Shown here piece by piece: positions 53,705 through 64,000 of a stretch of DNA of 64,000 nt (positions are counted from its first letter, which is position 1; each line of letters begins with the position of its first letter). The position numbers and the translations under genes are program-made. The stretch lies in NCBI GenBank assembly GCA_028023455.1, contig JAQFVV010012508.1, positions 3,719,877-3,783,876 of the forward strand. Reading direction: 5' to 3'. The notes beneath the pieces are model-generated. The model was not told where the DNA came from. It searched no databases and saw only the letters and a list, made by a program, of their open reading frames with translations. Source of the DNA: Epiperipatus broadwayi. Taxonomy: Eukaryota > Onychophora > Udeonychophora > Euonychophora > Peripatidae.

Positions 53705-56040
53705 AAAAGTAATGTCAAGTTATATATGACTTGCTTTTTTGATTAATATAAATATTATGTTACGTTAATAAAATTCATTAATGATGAATAGAAAACAGTT
53801 TAAACAATTTATATATTAAAAAAAAAAAATGCAGTTATTAAAATGTAAATACAAGAAAACAGACTAAAATCTAAACAATATCAATAACAATCAACGATTT
53901 CAATCTATTCTACCGATCATCTACGATCTAATATGTTTATATAAACACTAAAAATTGCAATTTGACTAAAATATACATATGATATTTATATTTTAAGAAG
54001 ATCCTATTTGTACATGTAACTTTAAATTCTTACTGCAGTTTCTCTAGACAGTCTAATAATTTTGTCACTGGTGGATAAATTTGGATCTGGTGTGATAAAA
54101 TATCTGTTGGTCTATTCTAGTTGGATTTTTTGGGGTTCTAATTAATGTGTTGCTTAAATATACAAGCAGTATAAATGCAGAGTTTTGAATAGTTTCTTTG
54201 TGGGCAAAAACTGTTTAGCATCTTTGTTTGAGCTTTTAGGCATTTCTTTGAAGTTAAAAGATTACATCATTCAGGCATTGGTTGAAACACTTAACATGAG
54301 CTTAGCCCTTCAAATAATTTCAATATTTTAACTGGGTTTTATGAAGTACCAAAAAGTACTATAACAATAATATCCATAGACAATGTAGCTTCTATAATTA
54401 GAATTGAAATCTTCTTTGAGCTATTTGATGCAGGCCATGTGTGCTCTGGTTCTCCCTTGATGTTGTTGCTTTCCTCTACTGTCTCTTTTATAGCATTTGG
54501 TCAGCAAAAGCAACTCATTCCAAGAAACTCTAATTTGTTTTTGTTTTTTTTAATTTCATTTTCTATTGATTTGCCACTGTTTTTTTCTTTTTTTAAAAAA
54601 AAAAAAATTTAATTATCCATAATTATAGGTTGTTTGTTGTTTGAATTTAATCTTAATTAAACTTTGTGATTAGTCTTAATTAGTTCTTGTTTTTTTTTTT
54701 TTTTTGGGGGGGGGGGGTTGATAGATTTTAATATTAATTAAATTTTAAATAAAGTTTTCAAAATATATAATTTTGGTTTGTAATTATAGATTTCAGTGCC
54801 TTATCTCCAAACAAGTGTAATAAATGCAAATATTATATAAATTAATCTGCCCACAATATATTGTAACGGGCACACATCCCTTTACATTATTTATTTTAAA
54901 AATTTAGACACTAAAAAGAAAAGATCGCATATAAAAACTTTTTTTAACAATTAAAAAATTGAAAGTTAAAAGTCATTTAAACTTTATATATATATAAAAT
55001 CGCACAGATGAAAAATTATTAAAAGAAAACTTTATTAAAAAAAGAAAAAGTTTTAAAACTAAATTAATGCTATTGAAAAATGGAAATGATTGTTTTAATT
55101 AGTTAAAAGTAAGCTTGCCCTTGGGCATTTCAAAATGTATAAGTAAAGGTCAAATAGGAGAGAAAAACAATAGAAACTAATAGCCAATAAAAGAAATCCC
55201 TCAAGAAACAAACCTCAACGAAAAGACCATCATCGTCATGACATAATGTCCACTGGATCCAAAAGTTTAATATAAAAAAAAGATAGAGAAGTGAAAGCAA
55301 AGGTGCTATATGTGTTAGTGTGGAGAGAGTTGAAAAAAAAGGGATTGAAAGATGCACTTTCAATTCTTTCAGTTTTTCTATAAAAAAAAACATCGTTTTC
55401 CATATTGTGGACTACAGGCTATCAGGACCCAGAAATAAAATACCAGCTAAAGTAAAAGACCTTTGGATGTATCAATAAAATAGCCAACAGCATACCGGTC
55501 TCCCCAGGATGTCAGGACAATTAACACTGGAACCCAAATGGCAAGCAACGTTTTAAAGATGAACTTTTCTAAACAGTAAGAACTACATAACCAATGAATA
55601 TTTTCAAAAATAGTAAGAACTTTAATTCCAAAATCTTTTCTGTATTTAATAGAAATAGAATCCTATCTGACCAACATAAATTATTATTAATAACTTATTT
55701 TATTGAATGTATTTTTTTTTAAAGAATCATTTCCATTAATTTTTTTTGTTGTTGTTCTTTTAAGTTTTTATTATGATTTTTTTTTTAAAACAACTTTTAA
55801 TAAATATTAAATTTAAGTCAGGCATGAATGGCTGCATAAATTTGTAAAGTTATATTAATTTAATTAAGGGAGGGTAAATCTTAGGTTATTTGTTTTGTAG
55901 ATAAATTAGGTTAGTGGATTGGATATATTGGTGTAATTAGTAAATGCAATATGAGATCCACTACATGCAGGATCACATTATACACTGCACTTGGTTGAAA
56001 TAAGCCTATTATTGACCATCGGGGTCAGATGGTATTCCCT
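53705..56040. other. AT-rich sequence, nothing supported
   Basis: It contains a weak M1 MITE remnant (53880-53910), a T-run joined to a 12-base G run (54706-54717), and low-complexity open frames. None is called. Confidence 0.45.
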
Positions 56041-56579
56041 GCTCCATGGATCACCCCCTTTGCCTATGGAATGGGATCGTAAGTTGGCAAAAAGGACCAC
56101 AATCCCTTCCTATGGAGTTTTTTTTATTGTTCTTTTCACCAGACAGATGTACCATTCCTGTACTGGATGAGAGACAATTTCTTCTCTTTTCAGATGTGTA
56201 TTCCTGACAGTATGGTATTGTGCTGGCGTAATCATGCTGCATTGAATACATCGATATATCAGATAGATTGACATTAGTTTGACTGTGAACTTTTGGCCTG
56301 AGGTAAAATAAGGGAAAGGATATTTTCTTTTCAAATGCAATCTATGTAGTCTATCCATACTTGACACTAATAAAATATTAAATTCATCTGTGCGAACTTC
56401 TTAAATAAAAAGTTTAATTGTAAATTAAAATCCAATGTAAAAGTTATACTAAAATAATTCTAAACTTTATATATATTTAATAAATGTTTGTGTGTGTTAT
56501 TACTGGCAGTGGCTTCTTTTATTTTTTTTTTAATATTGAAAATATTTTTAAATAAGAATTTATATTTTATAAATCTCTC

Positions 56580-56725
56580 CGTCTCACTGAGCTAGTGGCA
56601 TAGGCTGACGGTCGGTCAATAAAATAAAAATTAGATTTTAACAGCATGTATCTGCCTACTCTATAAATTTTCCAGGTTCAAATAGCCTGGTGGAGCCCTG
56701 TAAGGTAGATATGGTAAGACAGAAG
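56580..56725 (+). mobile_element. Possible tRNA-like SINE relic
   Basis: CTGAGCTAGTGGCATAGG (A-box-like) and CCAGGTTCAAATAGCC (B-box-like with one extra base) lie about 100 bases apart. A G/C-richer tail, CCTGGTGGAGCCCTGTAAGG, follows. No second copy was found here. Confidence 0.25.
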
Positions 56726-57392
56726 ACTCCACATTTTCCTGACCATTATAATATATATATATGCACCCATATATATGCACCCACACTTCCATCACAATTA
56801 CTGCTACATTGCTAAGCACATCATGCTTAATTAACATTATTAAAGCTTTGCTCTATACATTCTGCATATTTGTTTATTATAATTTTGTTTTATAACTTAG
56901 CTTATTAGGCACATATAAAGTTTTACAGATTTTACGAAATACACATTTTATTATAATTACATAACTATAAATATAATTAAAATTATACATGTTCAGATAG
57001 GTATGAGATATCAGTCAAGAGAATCTTTTTATTACATTAATTTCTTTTCCCCATTTTGTTTGGCGATACTTAATTAATTCCCAGTTTTAATCTTACTCAA
57101 TTGAAGAAGCTTGTAATGGACAATTTGATTAGGCTGACCAAATCTATAATACTCTAATAAAGAAATACAATTGTGAAGTAGCAAAAAAATAGAAGAGAAA
57201 TTATAAAAGTATAGAGTGTGTACCAATAAATAGATGACCGATTCTCTCTCCCAGCTGGCCACAGCACCATATCTCAATCACCACATGTTATATAGCATTT
57301 TAGTTTAGTGATTTATCATTAAACAATTATAAGGTTCTACATTTGGATCCCAGATTACAATATAAAATGTAACTGTATTGCATATCTTAACC

Positions 57393-57600
57393 AATGAACA
57401 TTGCACTAACATTAAATTATGTTTCAAGTTAGGCAAAACTGTTATTGAACTGTTTCAAATGATGCATGGCAGTGAAACCATAAATTGTAAGAATGTTATT
57501 GAGTGGTTTATAAGATTTTGTGATGGCTAGAAGAGCTTTGAAGATGATTCACCAAAAACTGAAATACATTATATTTCATGTTGTGACTACACCAGTACCT
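57393..57600 (+). pseudogene. Mariner-type transposase N-terminal HTH relic
   Basis: The frame reads N-I-K-L-C-F-K-L-G-K-T-V-I-E-L-F-Q-M-M, then C-K-N-V-I-E-W-F-I-R-F-C-D-G, a stop, then K-S-F-E-D-D-S-P-K. This is the order of the helix-turn-helix region of mariner-like transposases: (I/V)-K-(F/L)-C-F-K-L-G-K-(T/S)-A, then V-(F/Y)-E-W-F-x-R-F-x-x-G, then D-D-x-R-x-G-R-P. The DDE/D catalytic domain was not found. One in-frame TAG replaces a Trp or Arg codon. Confidence 0.6.
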
Positions 57601-57839
57601 TAATTTTTTTGTGGTGAATACGTAAACTATGTCTGCCTGTAACACATGTATTCAGAAACAATACTGCAAGCAACTTGGAGAGAAAACCAGTCATCTTTCC
57701 ATTAGGAACCACTGTGTAAAACATGATGGTATTAAAAGAAAAAATTGTTTTGATAATAAAAAGGAAATATAACTGCTTATACTAAAAAGAGATATTTCAT
57801 GAAACCTGTAGAAGTATTTTACTAAGAACTTTATAGCAG

Positions 57840-58014
57840 TAAAGAACCAGTAAACAAAGTAATGCCTATAATCACAACTTTTGAAATTTCAAATATTTAA
57901 AATAGAGAAGTGATAGGTACAATTAAATATTTGGAAAATAGAATAGGCCCAAGAAATGATGGAATTATTATAGTTATTTTAAAAGATGTAGATGAAAAAA
58001 TAGAGAAATTCTAA
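57840..58014 (+). pseudogene. LINE reverse-transcriptase N-terminal fragment
   Basis: The frame from 57901 reads E-V-I-G-T-I-K-Y-L-E-N-R-I-G-P-R-N-D-G-I, then I-V-I-L-K-D-V-D-E-K, with TAA at 58012. It matches the conserved non-LTR RT opening E-V-x-x-A-I-x-x-L-K-x-x-K-A-P-G-x-D-G-I. It is isolated and truncated. Confidence 0.6.
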
Positions 58015-58019
58015 GCTTA

Positions 58020-59420
58020 GTAATACATAGATTTAAAATTTTTTATTAGCTTATTTCAAATGTAATGGTAATAAAATTGTATACCTTATGAGTCGTTCAT
58101 TAAAATTTGGTGTGATATGTTGTTGTATACGGTAATTTTTTGTATTTTTGAAATTACTAGGAGAAAATTTTTAAATTCGTGGTAAAAATATTAAAGGTTA
58201 ATATTTTATTTAAGCACCTGCACTATATTAGAGTTAAGAAAATTTAATATATTGCAAGACACAATATTTCACAAGTGTATTAATGTGTTTTTTATAAAAC
58301 AGAAATAATAAATTACAAATACTTACAAAAACGATTTGAAAATAATTAATATAACTTTAGTTTATTATTTAGAATCTATATAAGCGTATGTATGTTTATT
58401 CTTTTCTATTTCAAATTTAGAAACATTATTTTTAAACTTTTATATATGAATTTAACTTAATATTTATTAAAGAGACATTTATTATAATATACAATAAATA
58501 AAAGGAAAATGCTTTATTATGATTTATGTATTTAAAATTTTATAAAACTGTCTAATTTCATTTTAAAATTATTCACTTAATATTACAAATTATAATTAAT
58601 TATGTAACTTAAAAAATATTTTAATTGTAAAAATGCTGCCGTATTAAAAATGGCATTCTAGCATGCAAATGTGGGATTAATACAAATCTTGACATAATGG
58701 GAATCTGCCAAAGGGTAAAGACATTAGTGAAAAAAGGAACTTTAATGCATTGCTATGGAAATGGTATTCGATCTAATGATCTAAATATGACTTTGGAAAG
58801 AACGTATATAAATATAACTTTTTATATATTCATTCTTTCTTACATTCCTTTTTTATTCATATAACAGCATTCATTTGTCTACTGCTTATATTTAAAATTA
58901 CATGGACCTGGACCCCCCCGCAACATCAAAAGTTATGGGCTAAAGGAATTAAGAACATTTGCCTAGAAATAGCCTTTTAAATTGCTTTAATATTACATCA
59001 TACGGATCATCATTTAATACAAGAATGCTTTAAAGTTTTTAGGAGTGAAGAATACTAACAAAGAATCTCTTTCAAAGTTCATAAAAGCAATGCTGTTGAA
59101 CTTTAACATTCATAAACTAAATATTGTAAAAGTGTAAAACAAAAACCTATGAAGACCAAATAATTTATTTAGCTACATTCTGGGCTAATGAATTTTCTCG
59201 GAAAAATTTGTATCGTTTGGGAATTCTTCAAAAACATGTAGGAAATTGAACAGATAATTATGGATTGTTTTTAAGGAGCCATAATTTTTTTTTATTGTTT
59301 CTGTTATTGGAAAAATAAAGTATGCATATGGTTGGTTATTCATAGTTATTCTTTATTATATATAAGTATTTACAGCATTATAATGGAAAACTATATTCAT
59401 TATTTAGCATACAAACATTG
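58020..59420. other. AT-rich non-coding sequence
   Basis: No supported gene or repeat family. Confidence 0.5.
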
Positions 59421-59429
59421 TTTTGTCTG

Positions 59430-59625
59430 GTGCTTGGAAGATCTCACAAGCCTGGGTTTTGGAGGGGATCTGGGTGCTGTGTGGATTAGTAAGGGCATTG
59501 GATGGATGAGAGAATCTGAGCTTTGGAAATAGCCCAAGGCCTGGTTTCTAGTCCTTAGGGGGGGGGCTGGGACATGGGTGCTGCGGGGATTAGTACAGGT
59601 TTTCACTTTGTCATTTTCTGGATGA
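59430..59625 (-). repeat. Repeat family R5, G/C-richer, two abutting pieces
   Basis: CTGGGTTTTGGAGGGGATCTGGG, GTGTGGATTAGTAA and then GAGAATCTGAG, CCTGGTTTCTAGTCC, GGGGGGGCTGGGA, GGGGATTAGTAC correspond in inverse to the G/C-rich blocks at 62290-62400 and 62915-63030. The open frames here on both strands follow from the repeat. Confidence 0.6.
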
Positions 59626-60061
59626 TGGGGATAATGTGATTTTTGGTAGCTGTGATCTATCTAGTTGCCATTAAGGTCAGGGGTTACTTGGTGAACTATG
59701 AGAGAAGCTATGAATGGCAAGATATATGCATATACAATTCAAGGTTTTTCTGTTCACTTGGTAAATCAAGTTCTGCATTGTAAATCATAGTTTAAATCTT
59801 GTATATCACTACATATAACATGTCAATTCAAAGATTAAAATTATGTTAATAAATCATATTTTGAGAAAAAAAACATTGTTTTGTAATTGATAAATAATCG
59901 CTTTGTGTCTATATTTGTAATGAGTAAGATTTATTCATATATTACACACAAATAAAATGATAGAGCGTAAAGTAAACAATAATGTTTATTCATAAAGTAA
60001 GATTGTTAAAAATTTATTATTAATATTTAAGAATACTTATCTAAATAGTAGTAACTGAAAT

Positions 60062-60690
60062 ACAGGCTTATTATTAGCTGTATCAATACAGTATATGTAA
60101 TATATAGGGTATATGAGCACAGACTTTCACTTAACCCACCACTCACCACTCTATCTCTTATCACTGATACACTTGAACACATGTTGAGTGGTGGGTCATG
60201 TGAAAATCTGTGCTCATATACCCTATATATTACATATATTGATACAGCTAATAATAAGCCTTTATTTCAGTTATTACATAGTAGATATGTCTGCCCATCC
60301 CTTATATATGTATTAAATGGATTATGTCCTGTGCATGAGGGGTCAGATTGACTTTAGGTCAACATGGAAGTGACAAGAATCTCGGACTTAGGGTGGCCTT
60401 TGAGCATTCCATCATCAGATTTCAATTGGGTGGACGGTTGGAGTGTGGAGGGGATTGAAGCCTGTCCATTAAAGTATGAAGATTGGCTATCTTAATATAT
60501 ATCTGAGCACTTATTGCATATATGTGTAGAGATGATAATCTGGACCAACTGATGATTGCTGGTTTAGCATGAAATACATATATTGGTGATTATTTATCTT
60601 TTCAACATATAAGTGTTCAAGTGTATCAGTGACATGAGATAGAGTGGTGAGTGGTGGTTCATGTGAAGTCTGTGCTCGTATATGCACAGC
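60062..60690. mobile_element. R1 element: head-only inverted piece plus a full plus unit
   Basis: 60062-60260 is a short palindrome of the R1 end (TATATAGGGTATATGAGCAC, AGACTTTCAC and their inverse). From 60265 a plus-oriented unit runs to about 60690 with one intact ribozyme. No target duplication was found. Confidence 0.7.
60535..60593 (+). ncRNA. R1 type I hammerhead ribozyme, intact
   Basis: ATAATC (60535-60540), TGG bulge, ACCAA, CTGATGA (60549-60555), TGCT/AGCA stem with GGTTT loop, GAAA (60571-60574). The predicted cut follows A60582, then TTGGTGATTAT (60583-60593). All helix I pairs are Watson-Crick; the core-proximal helix II pair is U-U. Confidence 0.75.
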
Positions 60691-60759
60691 CACACAATAT
60701 ATAATAATATAGTGAGATAATAAAATGAACCTTCTAGTTGATTTACAACTCATGTAAAT

Positions 60760-61440
60760 TTATGATTGCCGAAAAGAGCTTTTTTATGTTATGGTTATAT
60801 GATTATATTACAGCTATTGACCTATATTATTTTATTGTTATATAAAAATATTTTATTCTATATTATATCTAGGACTTATTTTTATATATGATTATATATA
60901 TATAAAATGTAAACTCATCCCTAAAAAGAGTTTATTGCAATATTCTACCTGACTTCGAATTCTGAGGGATATGTGGAATCCAAAAAGGGGGATAAGTATA
61001 GATGAAATAACCTAAATTGTGTCAAAATTTCATGTGTAGTAAAGAACTACCCCATTGAAAGTAGGGATGAGCATTGGTTAATTATTTCATCACATCATTC
61101 TTAGTGTCCTACCCAAAGACCCCAGGCCCAACTGTAGTAAGATACAAATCCCTCATCTCAGTAAGTAAGGACCATTACATATTTATAGCCATCAATTTTG
61201 AGGCGGTAAATGTGAAGGCATGATCCGTTACAGTAGTTAGATACCGTCTAATTCACCATTCACTGTAATCACTTTTTATATTAAGGAAGTCATTCCAATC
61301 TAGATTGTTGTTTTTTTTAATTTATTAAAACATAATGCAACTTTAATGTGCCCTCTTTTGAACAATTTCCTATTAGATTTTCGTTTTCAAAAAAAAAAAA
61401 ATTAATTCCACAAGTATTTGCTTCCTTTTTATAGCTGCCT
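60760..61440. other. Non-coding sequence
   Basis: No supported gene; a slightly G/C-richer part (60950-61260) has no recognisable frame. Confidence 0.4.
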
Positions 61441-61456
61441 GAATGTGCATATTTAT

Positions 61457-61626
61457 CTACTGTGATTTTGATATATTTTTAATTCCTACATACAACTTTC
61501 TTGTGACAATTTTAAAATATTGTTTAATTGATTCAAAATCATCCTGTATATCTAAATAACAGTTTTTCGCTTCTTCGTTGGAATAAAAATTTGTTGGAGC
61601 ATAAATTTGAATTACATATATTTATC
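61457..61626 (-). pseudogene. LINE APE-endonuclease fragment
   Basis: The minus strand reads I-Y-V-I-Q-I-Y-A-P-T-N-F-Y-S-N-E-E-A, then L-D-I-Q-D-D-F-E-S-I-K-Q-Y, then F-K-I-V-T-R-K-L, with TAG at 61457-61459. V-I-Q-I-Y-A-P-T and the following E-E, then I-V-x-G-D, are the standard order in RTE-like endonucleases; the G-D step is mutated to R-K. It is a relic. Confidence 0.7.
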
Positions 61627-62007
61627 ATCTTATTATAAATTGAACAATTAATCTTCATACTATGTTTGATTTAGAATGAATCTCCATAATGTCATTTTTT
61701 GATTTATTTATAATGAATATTCGTTCACTTATATTTCTATTGCCTATCTTTTTAGAATACGTATCATTCTCAATTTCTATCTATTTAATCTATGATATTT
61801 TTTTTAATTAGTGTGATCTCTTTTTTCTTCTTCTCAGTGATGAAAGTTTATTCATAAAAAAAAAAAAAACCAGATACAAATACAGTTTAAAAAATGTTTA
61901 CAAAGAAGTGATTACATGGTAAAAATGAAATTCAGGAGCAACATAGTGAAAGGGGAAGGATACATGTGGAAAGGGTGTATTAACCATTAAAGACAAATCA
62001 ATATTCC

Positions 62008-63030
62008 AATTAGGAATTATTTGTAAAGTCTAGAGTGAGTAGCATTTTAGGAGTACAATATTGAGAAATCCAATTTGCAATGGATAAGTTGAGAATAGGA
62101 AAACACTTGAAGATAACAATATTGGAAATAATAAATTTAAATAGGGTGAATCACTTGCAATTAAAATCATTAGGCCAAACTGCAGCTTACTTTGCAATAA
62201 TACTTGGATAAAATCGTTTATAACAATAACGCTAAAACTGTTATGAATAGCGTTTTTCTTCTTCTTGTGAATGAGAAAATCAACGTTGGCAACAATCCCC
62301 ACAGGACCCCCATCCAAGCCCCCCTCAAAAGAACCAGGATTTAGGTCTCTGGGGTCCCTCCCAACAATCAGATTCTCTCATTCAATTAGGAAAGTTGTGT
62401 GTAATGAACATTTTAATTAAAAGGTACAATTAGGAATTATTTGTAAAGTCTAGAATTCAAATATGAATCGTGTTTTAGGAGTACAATATTGAGAAATCCA
62501 ATTTGTGGTAGATAAGTTGAGAAATAGGAAAACACTTGGAGATAACATAAAATACGGACTAAATCAATCTACTGTTCAGTTCTTCCAAATGGCCTCAAAT
62601 ATCTTCACAAGAGAGCAATCCCTAATACTTTGGAAAAATTATGGAGAACAAGGGTAAAAAATCCAAGCTTCAAAATGTCTCTGCTGAAAACCATTCTAAT
62701 CCATCATGAAAATCACATGAACAGCAAAAGGCCAGCCCTATCAGTAACAACATTGGAAGTAATAAAATTAAATAATGTGAATACACTTGCAATTAGAATC
62801 CTGAGGCCAAAGTACAACTTATTTTGCAATAATACATGGATAAAATCATTCATGACGATAATATTAAAAAATTGCCATAAATAACATTATTTTTCCAATC
62901 TTGTGAATGAGAAAAACCAGCATTGGTAACAAACACCACAATGCCCTCATCCTAGCCCCCTCCCTCAAGAGAACTAGGATTTAGGCCCCTGGGGTCCTCC
63001 CAACAACGGGACTTTCTCATTCATTCAACA
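62008..63030. repeat. Diverged tandem duplication, family R5
   Basis: Two units start AATTAGGAATTATTTGTAAAG, at about 62010 and 62426. They share GAGTACAATATTGAGAAATCC, AGGAAAACACTTG, AGGCCAAA and a G/C-rich end (CCAGGATTTAGGTC, CTGGGGTCC). The second unit holds about 180 bp (62541-62750) that the first lacks, so the first probably suffered a deletion. The open frames 62030-62317 and 62630-62884 lie here; G-like segments in the extra part (K-L-W-R-T-R-V-K-N-P) are not recognised. Confidence 0.8.
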
Positions 63031-63039
63031 AAATTAAGT

Positions 63040-63840
63040 GAAATGAAAATTTTCATATATGTAAATATATGGCTTTCACAAACATTATTTTAATTATAAA
63101 GTCACACTTGAGGTTTTCAATTGCTTTAAACCAATATCCTTAGTCAGGTATTCAATCTTGGTTTAATTTAATGTAAAAAGAATGCTCTTTCGAAACCAAA
63201 ACTGAATAATTAAAAACAAATCTGAATATTAATAACATACTAAATGTAATTGTCTAGAATAAACGAAATATCTCATATACAATTTTAGAAAAAGGATTAT
63301 AATTAAAATATTTTGTATTATTTTATTGTAACTCTTTGTATATGTTATATGCAAAAAGAGAACGATCTGAAACAATGTTAAGCATAAATCAACATCATTG
63401 TAATTTTTTTACTGTAATGTTGATCTTTTATCGTGAAAGGAAGAATTTAAGATGAAAATACCTGATGCTTTATATAATTAATTGAATCATATATATATAT
63501 ATAATTATAATGAACCTTTCATAGCTCTTTGATCATGAGTCCAAAAATCAGAATCTCATAAACCCTGCCGTTATTATGTTAAATTATATTCATTTCGATT
63601 TTCACAAAGAAAAAATAAATAAATGTAAATGCTTTTGAAATTGAAACATTGCTAAGATATTAGAAAAACTAATAAAAATCTATACTTTATATAATATAAT
63701 ATAGAAATTTTATATGTTTAACTAGCAAACAATTATATCTAGAATTATAATTCTTTTTTATAGATGATAAAAGTGAATTAACTGTAAGAAATATAAATAA
63801 GTTGATAAACAATCAACGATAATAGTTAATTTATTACATG
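63040..63840. other. AT-rich non-coding sequence
   Basis: No supported gene or repeat. Confidence 0.5.
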
Positions 63841-63843
63841 GCA

Positions 63844-64000
63844 ATAATACATTGTACAGGCTTACACCTGCATTTATATATGTAATATATGCGGGATTTG
63901 AACTCAGACATTTACACAACCCACTACTCTCAGTGCCATCTCATATTGCTGGTCCACCTGATCACACACATGTTGAAAAGATAAATAAATAATATTTTAT
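63844..64000 (-). mobile_element. R1 element, partial at window end
   Basis: ACATTGTACAGGCTTACACC, TATATGCGGGATTTGAACTC and CACACATGTTGAAAAGATAA match the start of minus-oriented R1 units. The match stops at about 63988, just before the expected ribozyme strand, so this copy is truncated or interrupted there. Confidence 0.7.

Noticed and set aside
54510-54570. Possible downstream exon for 51857 (CTTTTATAG|CATTTGG...)
   Set aside because: Phase 0 is open for only 19 codons and ends in poly-T-derived Phe/Cys codons. No donor or polyadenylation signal supports it.
55130-56367. Minus-strand open frames of 66-87 codons
   Set aside because: No family signature, start context or splice support; composition is as expected by chance.

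Overview
This window looks like nuclear DNA from an AT-rich metazoan, probably an invertebrate. It has very low GC, long A/T runs, dispersed retroelement relics, tRNA-derived SINEs and split exon-like segments with GT/AG borders. No bacterial-style operons, Shine-Dalgarno sites, CRISPR arrays or rRNA genes were seen. The species cannot be named from the sequence.

Most of the window is non-coding and repeat-built. Long open frames are rare, and almost all recognisable protein sequence is broken mobile-element coding: LINE endonuclease, RT and C-terminal pieces of RTE-like type on both strands (17.9-18.4, 21.5, 24.9-25.7, 26.5, 50.8-51.1, 57.8-58.0 and 61.5 kb); Penelope-like element (PLE) GIY-YIG endonuclease pieces (32.3, 38.3-39.2 and 47.4 kb) with PLE end palindromes (35.3 and 44.9 kb); a mariner-type helix-turn-helix relic (57.4 kb); a gag-like relic (28.9 kb); and a SPIN-like hAT non-autonomous element with an exact 8-bp target duplication (45.35 kb).

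The most striking content is two repeat families, called R1 and R2 here. Each carries a predicted type I hammerhead ribozyme (HHR): CUGAUGA core, short helix II, GAAA, a minimal helix III and a two-part helix I. R1 copies lie at 6.9, 14.6-15.9, 33.9, 41.5, 46.2, 50.2, 60.1 and 63.8 kb; R2 copies at 3.1, 9.9 and 52.2 kb. Cleavage-site spacing of about 472 nt (R1) and 454 nt (R2) gives a monomer size. Several insertions are inverted dimers flanked by about 10-14 bp duplications. Two PLE insertions here share that layout, which suggests (inference) that PLE-type machinery mobilises these retrozyme-like elements.

Possible host-gene sequence is sparse. Two plus-strand segments at 21.0 and 25.8 kb have splice-like borders and matching phase, and may be the last two exons of one gene. 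A TATA-like site at 51.72 kb precedes a 39-codon first-exon candidate with a signal-peptide-like start and a consensus donor. Other candidates (4.97 and 43.6 kb, and minus-strand relics at 31.2 and 39.7-40.2 kb) are weaker. The remainder is AT-rich sequence with small foldbacks, tandem duplications, two minisatellites and homopolymeric G/C tracts.
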